A stretch of 64,000 nt of DNA, from contig PDUO01000020.1 of NCBI GenBank assembly GCA_003008705.1, forward strand, positions 746,817-810,816, written 5' to 3'. This document shows, piece by piece, positions 34,735-44,852 of the stretch. The first letter of the stretch is position 1, and the number at the start of each line of letters is the position of its first letter. The notes below the pieces were generated by a model that was not told where the DNA came from, ran no database searches, and saw only the letters and a program-made list of their open reading frames with translations. The position numbers and the translations under genes were made by a program. The DNA is from Pezicula radicicola (Eukaryota > Ascomycota > Leotiomycetes > Helotiales > Dermateaceae).

Positions 34735-36060
34735 TCAATAAGTCAAAACTCTATCGACCTTATTTATCTCTGGTTTTCCATCAGCAAGGCGTTCCAAGTT
34801 ATAGTCCAAAATGGCAAGCACGCGCTCCATATAGTGACTAGAGTGACCACTCGTATGAGGAGTGATAATAAGGTTAGGAGCCTTCCACAACGGATGATCT
34901 TTGGGCAATGGCTCTGGATCCGTAACATCGAGAGCAGCGCCACGAATTTGGTTCGTCTCTAGAGCCGTAATCAAGTCGGCAGTATTGACGTGGGGTCCTC
35001 TTCCAATATTCGAGAGGAAAGTTTTCTTCTTAGACAAGATCTGGAACCTAAATTATCCGCGAGTTAACAACTTCCTAATTTGCCAAGTTTCAAGAGATTG
35101 AGGATATCAGATGAAGCTAATTAAGATCTGGGGCAGGAAGATAAGAAAGTAAGCGTTCTTACTGCTCTGCTGCGATCATGTTTCGAGTGATGCTAGTCAA
35201 TGGGAGACAGATGACAAGGATATCAAGATCTTGTGCGAGGAAATTATTCAAATCTTCCTTGGTAGTCCCATGAAACCACTTAGACGGGAAAACGCCTTCA
35301 GGGTCTCCGGTTCCCGGAACGCAGTAACTGTCGTCTTTTCTCGATTCTGGAGTTGATCTTTCTCGCATCGTATAGGCCACAACATCCATCGCCATAGCCT
35401 TTGCAATTCTGGCACATTGACGACCAATAGCTCCATAACCCAAAATACCCCTTTGCGAACTCGTTAGTCTGGAGATACATAGAATGGTCGAGGACGAATT
35501 TTACATTCTCAAGCCCGGAGCATCCTCGACGCCAAGCATGTCATCAGTCACCCAGTCCCCCGTCTCCATAGCCTTCAGATACCGAGGAAAACGATGCTGA
35601 AACATCAGAAAGGTAGTAATGACCCATTCAGCAATCTGTGGCCTAGATACTAAAAATCAACAATTCAATCCGTATTATCCGTCAACCATTGAAAGGAGGG
35701 AGTGAGCAAGACTAACGGATGAACACCATTCGCTGTACAAAAAGCAATATCCGTATCCTCATACAGCGGATTCCCATGTAGATGATTAGCACCCGCGGAA
35801 GATAACTGCACATATTCCAACTTGGGAGCTTGTTCTTTCTTTGGAAATACGTTGTATGAACAAAGTGCCGTTACATTCTCCCAGAGCTCTGCTGGGACTT
35901 CTGTGTCTCCCTGGAATCTCAATTGATGATATACAATTTCTAAACCCGTGTACTTGGCTCTAAGCTTTTCGAGGTATTCTTTTGGTGGATTTTGCGATCT
36001 TGCGATTACGAGTTTGTGTCCTGCTAAAGTTGGATTGACCTCGTGGGTTGTTTTGGACAT
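34735..36060 (-). CDS. D-isomer-specific 2-hydroxyacid dehydrogenase
   Basis: An NAD(P)-dependent oxidoreductase of the family that includes glyoxylate/hydroxypyruvate reductase and D-lactate dehydrogenase. Exons are 36060-35717, 35642-35505, 35450-35163 and 35047-34735, giving 360 residues. Seen: an N-terminal flavodoxin-like part with SSAGANHLHGN; PPQIAEWVITTF restored across intron 1; the nucleotide-binding GYGAIGRQCAR; and the catalytic triad regions NIGRGPHV (Arg), DVTDPEPLP (Glu) and TPHTSGHS (His). All three catalytic residues are present. Acceptor choices were set by reading phase: the first intron must end at TATCTAG, because the earlier AG gives a stop. The exact substrate cannot be told. 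Confidence 0.9.
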
Positions 36061-37219
36061 CTTTGGTTTAAGGTAAGGTAAGTAAGTAAGATAAGTGCCC
36101 CTGTTAATACCGCTTATTTTGTTGCTCTTCTCTTGGTGATGGGTTTAGAGCCTTTAGGGTAGGATAACAGGTAGAGTTTTCATAGGTTAAAGGATGAAGA
36201 AATTTCTAAGTTTCTTTCTTCTTAATTTCTCTCCTTCTCCCACCTTTAATTTCCTCGAGAAGCTTATTAATGAGTCAATGATAAAGCAAGAGTGGGGATT
36301 TACCCTATGGCGCAAGAGGAAACATCTCGCACGTGACGCAGAAATGGAAGACTTTCCTTCTGGCGAAATATCGGGACTGAGTTTGAATGAGAGCTTGTTA
36401 GCATTTAACTTAAGCCTGATAAGTGAAGTCTTTGTTGTTTACAAATCCTCTAGATAGAGTGAGTAGCTTACAGTTGTTCCTTCTAAGGTTATAGCTATCC
36501 AAATTAGTGACTTATGACTTCCAAATACAAATAGACATAGTACGAATCTACATAGAGTAAGAGTGCTAGTGTACTGGCCCTCTAATAAACGTCTAGAATA
36601 GCAATCTTAAGCTACAGTCAGAACGTCCAATCCTCTAGTATAAACACTTTCGGCTTCTCGTATATTATATAGAGAGGAATCTCTAAAGGCTTTTGACTTC
36701 TTCCCTTTTAGAATTTAGTATCTACCTACATTCCTTTGACTGCTTCTGCTTCTAAACGTAAGCAACATTACACTTACAATACTCTAATTACTTTCCAATC
36801 ACCTTTAGTTCACTATAGAGAGAAGTAATATTCTTAAGTGGACTTTAATATATGCTTGGTAATCAACACCTAGTTACAGAATGTTACAATTCTAAGCTCC
36901 CGGCATATATAAAAGCTACTAAAGCTTGATATAACTAAGCCTATAACTTTAGTCTAGGTCCGACCTCGATATAATTCCTTCCTACTACTTTTACTAACAG
37001 AAAGGTACTTTACAAAGTAGGTAAAAGAAAAATTAAACAATGACAACACTATACTACCTAACAACTAACAAGTGAATTCGTCGAAGCCTTTAGATTCGCA
37101 ATAGGACCTTTCCTAAACCCTGGATCTACACTCTGTGTCGTAATATCTCTGACATGAACGTGTCTAGCTTTTATAGTGTGGGCTCCTAGCTGGTCTTGTC
37201 GTGTTACCGACATTATTAT
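36061..37219. other. AT-rich intergenic region
   Basis: About 1.2 kb of AT-rich DNA upstream of the dehydrogenase and next to the palindromic element. The frame at 36194-36457 has no recognisable content. No further feature is supported. Confidence 0.4.
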
Positions 37220-37224
37220 AAACC

Positions 37225-38368
37225 TGTTGCCAAATCTGGTATTACTAAAATAGGCTACTCCGAGCTATTACTACAATAGGAAATACCCTACCCCCCCAGC
37301 CTACAGATGTATATATATACTACCTCTAGACCTTACTTTATTCTACAATCGAGTCCATTTCTACTTTCTAATATGTTGCTAATAGCAGAATATATTGACG
37401 AATATATGGATCGGAAGTCAAGAGATAGTTGCTTGATTCTATATAGGTAGTAAAATGAGAGTATATATACACAAACGAGAGTGAGTAATTGCTAATGCCG
37501 AAACAGCTTGCATAGCATCGGAGAAACAGTCTTCTTGTATGTGAAACGCTTAGAAATCAACTGTCTGACTAATGCCATAGGCTCGTCTATAGCATGAACT
37601 GAATATGAACCATATTTATGGTTTCTGAACGAGTGGCAATACTGTTATATTTGGCAACACACCCCCTCAGGTTTTATACAGAGTAGAGAACCTGAATAGT
37701 ATAACCTGTAACCGCTAAATCTATGCCCTTAAATCCTACTCCTCCTTCCCCTACAGCCCGTATATATATATATCCGTCGTGTATCGAAGAGAAGGGAGGT
37801 TTGTCGTATATATACGTAGGCAGGGTGGCGCAGAGAGAGGCTTTTCGTGTATTTCGTGTACAAGCAGAGGTACAGAGAGATGTATGACGTCTAGATAAGT
37901 GAATGTGACAGTCATTGGTGTATTTATGTACAGGCAGAGGTACAGAGAGGCTTGTTGTATACGAACAGAGGCGTAGAGAGAGGCGTATTGTATATAGACA
38001 GAGGCGTAGATAGAGAGCCTTATTGTAATATAGACAGAGGCGTAGTGAGGGGCTTGTTGTATATAGATAAAGGTATGTTATTTATGTCGAGGTACTCCTA
38101 CTACTTTAATGTTTGTAAGAGTAGGTGGTAGAGCTCGACGTCGAATACAATACTCTTAAGAGTAAGGGAATCGAGTAGGGATGTCGGAAATCCTAGGTCG
38201 GAAGTCCCGGGCTCATAACTATTAGAAAGTAGAAATGGACTCGATTGTAGAATAAAGTAAGGTCTAGAGGTAGTATATATATANATCTGTAGGCTGGGGG
38301 GGTAGGGTATTTCCTATTGTAGTAATAGCTCGGAGTAGCCTATTTTAGTAATACCAGATTTGGCAACA
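37225..38368. mobile_element. Mobile element with identical 149-bp inverted ends and 5-bp target duplication
   Basis: Left end 37225-37373 and right end 38220-38368 are exact reverse complements over 149 bp, apart from one ambiguous base (N at 38284, predicted C from the left arm). The element begins TGTTGCCAAATCTGG and ends CCAGATTTGGCAACA, and is flanked by the direct repeat AAACC (37220-37224 and 38369-38373). Inside, 37225-37659 itself starts TGTTGCCAAAT and ends ATTTGGCAACA, i.e. a 435-bp TG...CA unit with 11-bp inverted ends, like a retrotransposon LTR. The interior also carries tandem repeats. No transposase or reverse transcriptase frame is present, so it is non-autonomous. Confidence 0.82.
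37800..38075. repeat. Degenerate tandem repeats inside the mobile element
   Basis: About seven imperfect units of roughly 30-40 bp built on a core like acagaggcgtagagagaggc followed by ttgttgtatata. The best-preserved units lie between 37930 and 38070; they differ by small indels and substitutions. They carry no coding content. Confidence 0.65.
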
Positions 38369-38373
38369 AAACC

Positions 38374-38892
38374 TAGGTGAATAAAATTAATGTACATTAA
38401 CCTAAAGAGTCCCTTTTAGTATTAAGTAGTACACATAAAGCAAGCCTAAACACTACCCTAACAAAAAATCTATTAATACAGTGCCTAACCAGATCACTAT
38501 AACGATAAGACCCGTCTATTTGAATTATAATAAGACTAAACTAGTTATCCTGTAAGCACTTAGGACTTGTCTCGTAGATGCTTGTGACTCTTCTATACAT
38601 CCCCCTGCGGGCTTTGAACTATTCAAGCTACTTATCTATAGAAAATATAAAATGTTCTATTAATACAGTTACTGCCACATGATTAGCTGTATAATATATA
38701 TTTCTTCGAGCCTAAAATTAGCCATGCAGGATGTAAGGCCTTTTACTTAGATAACCTACTTCAGCTAGGTAGTCTACTTATCTAATTTGAGTAACTCACT
38801 TGATTTTCCTGTATTTGATTCGAAGCTTGTACTACCTCCATTAATTCAACTCGTTTCCGAGAAAATAATCTCTTAGCTAAACTTCACTCTGT
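38374..38892. other. AT-rich intergenic region
   Basis: AT-rich spacer between the mobile element and the end of the sugar transporter gene. It contains a copy of the dispersed ATTTGAGTAACTCACTTGA motif at about 38784-38804. Confidence 0.4.
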
Positions 38893-40866
38893 TCAAACCG
38901 CAACCTCCTTAGCACTCACCCCCTTCTCATTCTCCCCATCTCCCTCACCATCCCCGCCATCCCTACCCTCTAAAACCTCAACCCCAACCCCAACTCCAGT
39001 CATCTGTCTAATCTCCAGTCCCACCTTAACATCAACATCTCCCCTGATAACAGCAAGCAACGGAGGAGCAGAAGAATGCATATCCCCATCAATAAGTTCA
39101 TCAATCTCCTCCAGGGTCTTCTGACTAGTTTCAACCCAATAGAAAATAATGAAGAGGACTTCTAGGACATCCCAGGAGGCGTTTATCATGTATGTTTTCC
39201 AGCCGATGGCTTCAAGAGCATAGGGGAAAGCGAATGTTACTACGGTTCTAGTGGACGGGGGTTGTTAGGTTTTGAGTGATGGGGTTGGAGGGAAGGAGGG
39301 AATGAGGAAGGAAAACTTACGCGGCGCCGTTCGATAAAAATGTGTAGATTGACATGCCGTTTCCACGAAGGGAGAAATTGAGGACTTCAGGTGGATACAT
39401 AACTAGTAATGTACTCCAGCCAAAAGCATAAATACCTAAAATTCATCAGTACATCAGCAATATACCCTCAACTACTAGAGTATAAAAAGGTAGCTTACCT
39501 TGATAAAGAAAGATACAAGCAACAGTGCCATAAACACCGGATTTGTTTTCTCCTGAGCCATAGACTTCGTTTCTGTTAGTCGAGAATATTATAGTAGGTA
39601 AGTTTGGTAAGTAGGTGAATTAGAAGAACTTACGCTTGGTAAATGCTCCCGCTAGGAACAAGAAAATAAGTGATATACTAAGACTTCCAGCACCTAATCG
39701 TTTACGGCCGATTTTATCGGCGAGAGATGTACCGAGTATAGCTGTGAAGAGACACCACACAGATAGATAGATATTGATTTCTAGTTGTGTCGTAGTGTTC
39801 GTAATTCCGGCTTGAGTGAGCATAGTTCCGAGGTAATACCTTTGACATTAATCAGTTCCAATTCTCAGTATCAATACAGAAGAAAGGAAGGAGTAAACCT
39901 ACGAAATAATCCCACTCCCACTCATGTTCCCAAAGATAGCACAAGAACAAGCCAATAGCATCCTCTTTCGAGTCTGCGGAGTCTCAAAAGCATCCAACCA
40001 ATTCTGACTAGGCTTATGAGCCTTCTCAAAAGCAATAGTATCAGCAATCTGATGATATTGCGTTATAACAACTGCATCACTGATGTCTCCATCAGCAGAC
40101 ATAATAGCAAGGACTTCAAGAGCCTCATCATGTCGATCTTGATACATTAACCAACGTGGGGATTCCGGGATGAATGGTACGATGACCAAGCATAGAAGAC
40201 TTGGAACAACCTGAAGCATCGATGGGATTCTCCAAGCCCAAGAACTCACTATCTTGGCTGTTCCGTAAGTAACTCCTGAAGCTATCATTCCACCGCCGTA
40301 CCAAAAGTCGTAGTAGAAACCGAGGGAGAAGGCTCGCCATTTTAATTGGGCTACTTCGGATATGTAGGTTGGGCAGGCGACTGAACTGACTCCAACTCCA
40401 ATGCCGACTATGAGACGTCCTACGAGGAACATGGCTGGGTTTTGAGCTGCAGATTGAAGTATGATTCCAATCACTGTTACGAGTACTGCACCTGCCATTC
40501 CTGCTTTTCGACCCCATTTATCAATAATCCAACCGGAGAACAAACCAGCGACACATCCTCCGACCCAGATGATTCCTGTGTTGGCCGACTCGCCGGCTGT
40601 GTTCAAATTGATCTCATTATAAAACGAGGGTAGAATGTTTAGACCGTTCCTGCTAAGTTTAGCCACCACTTCCACTAAGATAGTACTGTTTGACAAAAGA
40701 AAGATAGTCCACAGAATTAAGTGGTCGCTTCTTACATCATGTTACCATCGTACCCCATTGTCATCGAATTAACGAGACAAGCAAGAACAGTGAGCACAAC
40801 TAGACCAACTGAGCTTCGAGGGACCCAACGCCCAACATGCGAATTGATGGGCGACCTGACCGCCAT
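38893..40866 (-). CDS. MFS sugar transporter (sugar porter family)
   Basis: A plasma-membrane proton-coupled uptake carrier for a sugar or related compound. Six exons: 40866-40736, 40649-39903, 39839-39634, 39564-39499, 39435-39321 and 39247-38893, giving 539 residues, the usual length with about 12 membrane helices. Seen: MTMGYDGNMM in helix 1; the loop motif DKWGRKAG after helix 2; GRLIVGIGVGVSS; the central PESPRWLMYQ; a second DKIGRKRLG loop; and a hydrophilic acidic Gly-rich tail. The helix-10/11 region is rebuilt across short exons (YGSGENKSGVYGTVAC, FGWSTLLVMYPPEVL). I prefer the ATG at 40866 (MAVRSPINSH) to one 69 bp upstream. It is divergent from the PhyH dioxygenase; it resembles lactose-permease-type fungal carriers, but the substrate is unknown. 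Confidence 0.9.
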
Positions 40867-41887
40867 TGTCAAAGAGTTTGAGGATAAAAAACAGGAGGAG
40901 TGAGAACAGAATGAAGGGAGTAAGGAAATTCTCATGTACTCTACTTTATAGAATATCTCAGGAGATCGAAATCCATCGAGGAGTTAAAACCCGCAATGGA
41001 AGCCGTATGCAAGTCCCATGCAAGCAACCCGAAATACTACGCCTTAATTATCTTGAAGATAAGCAAAATAAAGATATGGAAACTAGACAAACCTTTAACA
41101 GCCATCTTCAAGTGCCTTTCTGCCACCATGAAACAGTTAGATATGGAATGATACCCCATCTTCACAGTTATATAAGATGGGATGTTGGATTGGAGAAAGG
41201 ATACCTACCAAGCTAGTCCTATTATAGCTGGCCAATGGAGAACTAGGCCTTTTTAAGCGTACTGTACTAGGAACAGGGCCGTTGGCTCTGTCGTTATCCG
41301 GAGGTGTGGAGCAATTCCCGGACCATGTTAACGCAAGTTGCCTGGAGCATGGAGAACTAAGCCCTTTTGGTTTGAGGTACATAAATCAATTGCCGGTGGA
41401 AGCGAGCTCTTCGGCAATCTGCCTATCTACAAGTAGCTTTTGCTGGCCTATAGCAGATTCCATATTGCGAACTCTTGAGCACATGTCAAGGACTCAAGGA
41501 GTTCTAATTATGATGCTCGATAGAAGTTCAGCAACTGGAACAAATTTCCTAGTCTGGTAGTGAGGGCGAGAGTTTCTGCCGAACAGAGTGATGAACACCA
41601 GGCGCATATCTTCCCTATGGTCCTGCCAATCATCCACAAAACGCAGTTGCTTAGAGTAAGTAAAATAGCCACAGAGGAGCTGCTACATGGTGGATGATCA
41701 TGTGGCTGCATGCCAATGGCTGTAGCCAAAGGACCCATTCGTGGGATAGCTACCTCATGGAAGATAAATACCGAAGTCTGCTGGCCCTCCGCAACCTACT
41801 ATGTCTGATCGTTATCAAACGCTCTTGAACAAAGTTTTTGAAAATCCTCATATCGTTCTACAAGATTTCATCCAATTCAATCTAAAA
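40867..41887. promoter_or_regulatory. Divergent promoter region, transporter / PhyH dioxygenase
   Basis: A 1.0-kb spacer separating two divergent genes. It contains an inverted CGG triplet pair, CGG-N16-CCG at 41299-41320, embedded in a tccgg/ccgga palindrome. Zn2Cys6 factors typically bind such pairs, and one is encoded 3 kb away. No convincing gene lies in the spacer. Confidence 0.3.
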
Positions 41888-43043
41888 ATGGCTCCATCGG
41901 CAATCGATCCTGTTCCACTGACCGAGAAATCCACCAAGGACGAACCCAAGATCGAACGTTTCGATGCTAAAGACCCCAAAACAACCTGCGAAGCGCTCGT
42001 GGAAGTCCTGAAGCGAGATGGTGGTGTCATCGTCGAAAACCTCATCAGCACCGAGCTCGCAGCCCAAATCAAAGGAGAATTGAAACCCTACTTTGACACT
42101 GATCGTATTGACAAGACTGGCTTCTTTCCGGAGACTACTCAACGAGCTTCAGGCCTCATAAGTATATCCGAAGGTTGTATTGATTACCTGACAACGCCAC
42201 TGCTGATCGAGGTCGCCGATGCTATACTTTCCTCTACTTACAGCTTCTGGATCGGCGAAAAACTCAGAACGGTGACGTCTAAGCCTCAAATCTCGTCAAC
42301 AGTAGGATTTCGAGTCAACCCAGGCGGAAGACAACAGGCATTACACAGAGATGATTCGTTGGTGGCCCCCTCAACATTTTCCTTAAGATCGATTTTAACG
42401 TATTAATAGTGACTACCATACGCGCAACGTCGACTTCCCGGTATTACTTGGCTGTGTCGCAGCATTAACTAAGACTACCAAAGAAAACGGTGCCACGGTA
42501 GTTATTCCTGGCTCGCATACAGTAAGCAACATATTTCTTTGTTCTCATGGTCTCGAAACACTGTCTCACGACTCAGGGAGCATGTCTCAAGGCTCTTACT
42601 CTTACTCTTTGGAAAAAACATAGTACTAATTTGTTGAAGTGGGGCCCAGAAAGGGCACCCAAGGAGCACGAGGCTATCCCCGCAGAGCTAGAAATTGGCA
42701 GCGCTCTCATTTTCTTTGGAAACACCTACCACGCTGGTGGCAAGAATACTACAACGTTCGTGATCTACTGGTTGTATCCTGAGGTAAAATCAAACTGACA
42801 TTTCCAATCGCGTACAGGGACTCGGTGAGAGAGACTGTTGGATTGTTTTTGACAAAAGGCTACTACCGTCAAGCGGAAAATCAGTACCTCATGGTGCCGG
42901 TCGAAAAGGCCCGTGGAATGTCGACCCAGGTGAAAAGGTTACTTGGATACGGAATTAGTCCTCCAGGTATGGGCTTTTATGAGTACCAGGATCCCATGAG
43001 AGTTCTCTATGGTGTGGAGGATGACGAGACTGTAGAGCTCTGA
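41888..43043 (+). CDS. PhyH-type Fe(II)/2-oxoglutarate dioxygenase
   Basis: A phytanoyl-CoA dioxygenase-like enzyme; fungal members hydroxylate, desaturate or endoperoxidise small molecules and are common in secondary metabolism. Exons are 41888-42357, 42410-42521, 42640-42755 and 42818-43043, giving 307 residues. Seen: an N-terminal DGGVIVENLIS element, the iron-binding HRDD (His-x-Asp) motif, TKENGATVVIPGSHT, the distal iron His in TYHAGG, and a C-terminal block with GFYEYQDPMRVLYG. Both iron ligands are present. Intron 1 uses a GTTGGT donor and intron 3 a GTTCGT donor, chosen by phase; intron 2 is an introner-like element. An in-frame ATG exists 87 bp upstream of the chosen start. The gene converges on the Zn2Cys6 regulator. 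Confidence 0.87.
42522..42639 (+). repeat. Introner-like element, copy B (intron 2 of the PhyH gene)
   Basis: A 118-bp intron, phase 0, starting GTAAGCAACA and ending AGTACTAATTTGTTGAAG. It splits the conserved GSHT|WGPERAP motif exactly. It is nearly identical to copy A in the catalase-like gene: the last 18 bases match perfectly and 69 of the first 80 match. Confidence 0.85.
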
Positions 43044-43244
43044 GGACAGTGCTGTGTATTATTGAGAGCTGAATGTCGTATGCACATGATGATTGTGATC
43101 TATAACGAGTGAATCTTAGCTTATCTTTGAGGTATAACGACACTTACCATTCCCCGAAAATTCATAAACGATGATGCCTCCGTAAATTCTTCTTCTATCG
43201 GTACCCAAAGCTGCGCAGTCTTGAATGTTTGGGAATATCTCTGT

Positions 43245-44852
43245 TCAAAGCACCACAAATCCATCCTCGTTTCTTGCCCTTTCACGTGCAACTTGAATCC
43301 AGCTGAGTGACTCCCTTTGATCTTCCTGCAACTTCCAAAACAACTTTAAAAAGTCTAGCATCTTGATTCGATCCAGGGCCCCATTACGTTTGACAATCTC
43401 AGTCATTTTTGTTTTAACCAAGGTCTGGTTCTCTAAATTCCCACAGCACTCTGTCCCTGCGATAAAAACAGGCCACGCCATTTCTTGTATGACAGGATCC
43501 ATATTAAGACCACGCAGATGCTGAAAGAGGGAATTGCAAGAAGCCATAACCAGAGGAGCTGCTTCTGCCGGCTCCAGCAACGCTCTATGAGCATAGATGA
43601 AGACGGAATCATAGAAAATTTGCACGAAGTGGTGAAATTCTCTCTCGGCTTGTGATGAGCTGAAAGTCAAAGCACGGCAGCAATTTAGAGCATGCTCGCG
43701 AGCTTGAGCTAGATCGAAATGTAAGTTTGCGAGACTTGTAGTAGTGAACGAGATACCCATATGTGAGTCCACGAGGTGTTGGCGTTCAATTCCCGTAACA
43801 TTACGAATAATGCGCAGGAAGCCAAAGAATATTGCGTTGTCATCACTAGGCTCATCATCTTGTATCAATTCGTCTGTGCAGTCGAACTTCGTAATGACGT
43901 GCATGGCATTTATGGCGAAGAATTCTTGCTTCAAGAACGTCCATGTACTATCGCTTGAATGATCGATGAGGCTACTATTAATGACTGTTCGAGCAGCTCG
44001 TAGATGAAGAAGCCACAGGCCCGAATCCGGCCATTTCATCTCGTAGTAGCAGAGCAAAATAATAGATGCCAAGACGGAAGTAGCAGGTCTATGATCGGTG
44101 ACTTTAGAAGTACAATGGCGCAAACTCTCCGTTAGAAGTGCTAATGCTTGGTCATGATAGTGAGGGAAGGCATATAGGCTATCTTCTGTGGGCCTCGTGC
44201 CACCGCAGTATCTGCTTGAAAGGTCTCCAGCGGCACTGGCTAGCACCGTGGAGAGTAACGATGGTGATTCAAACGCCATAGGGAGAATGATATTTCGCCA
44301 CGGATTTTCGAGGGTGTCTACCCAGGCTAAATGTGGTGCCATAAAGTGGTCATAGTGGTGAAGAAGTTGACGCTTGAAGGGGTGCTGCAACGCTGCAGGC
44401 ATCGGTGGATGAAGCTGCATGAGAGGAATTTCACTCCGGCTGTCTATACTTAATAACTGCTCGCTCATTCGTCCACACATACTCCTCTCCGGCAAGGATA
44501 CTTTTGGGAGAGAAGATCGAGCAACATACTCATCATCTGCCGTACATAATGGCTTCATACCAGCCGAGGAAGGGCGCGTGGAATCAATTTCCTGGACAGG
44601 TGAAGTAAGTCCCTTGAGCCGTCCTCTGGAAGCAATGCCCTGGTCCCATTTTAAGGCCAAACCGTAACCTGGACACTCGAGACTTCGGCTGTGGCATTTT
44701 TGACATCCGGGAAGACCTCGATCGCATTTTATCCTCCGTCGATTACATTTCCGGCAATCTAGAGTTCATCTTGTCAACAAATATGGGATAAGATTGGATT
44801 GGCAGGAGTAGCTACCCTTTACAGGTCTTGTAGAATCTTGTTCCACAGCCAT
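43245..44852 (-). CDS. Zn2Cys6 fungal transcription factor
   Basis: A sequence-specific nuclear regulator. Exons are 44852-44816 and 44758-43245 (57-bp intron, GTAGCT...CTCTAG), giving 516 residues. The binuclear zinc cluster is near the N-terminus, starting right after the intron: CRKCNRRRIKC, then CDRGLPGCQKC and HSRSLEC, the canonical six cysteines. The rest is a helical middle and C-terminal region of the fungal-specific regulatory type (probably the Fungal_trans_2 group), with motifs such as AAGDLSSRYCGG and LLCYYEMKWPDSG. The two-exon structure places only 12 residues before the intron. It lies beside a transporter and a dioxygenase, so local regulation is plausible but not shown. Confidence 0.9.

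Noticed and set aside
41801..41887. Upstream in-frame ATG of the PhyH gene (29 extra residues)
   Set aside because: Kept only as an alternative start; the added segment does not resemble the family N-terminus.
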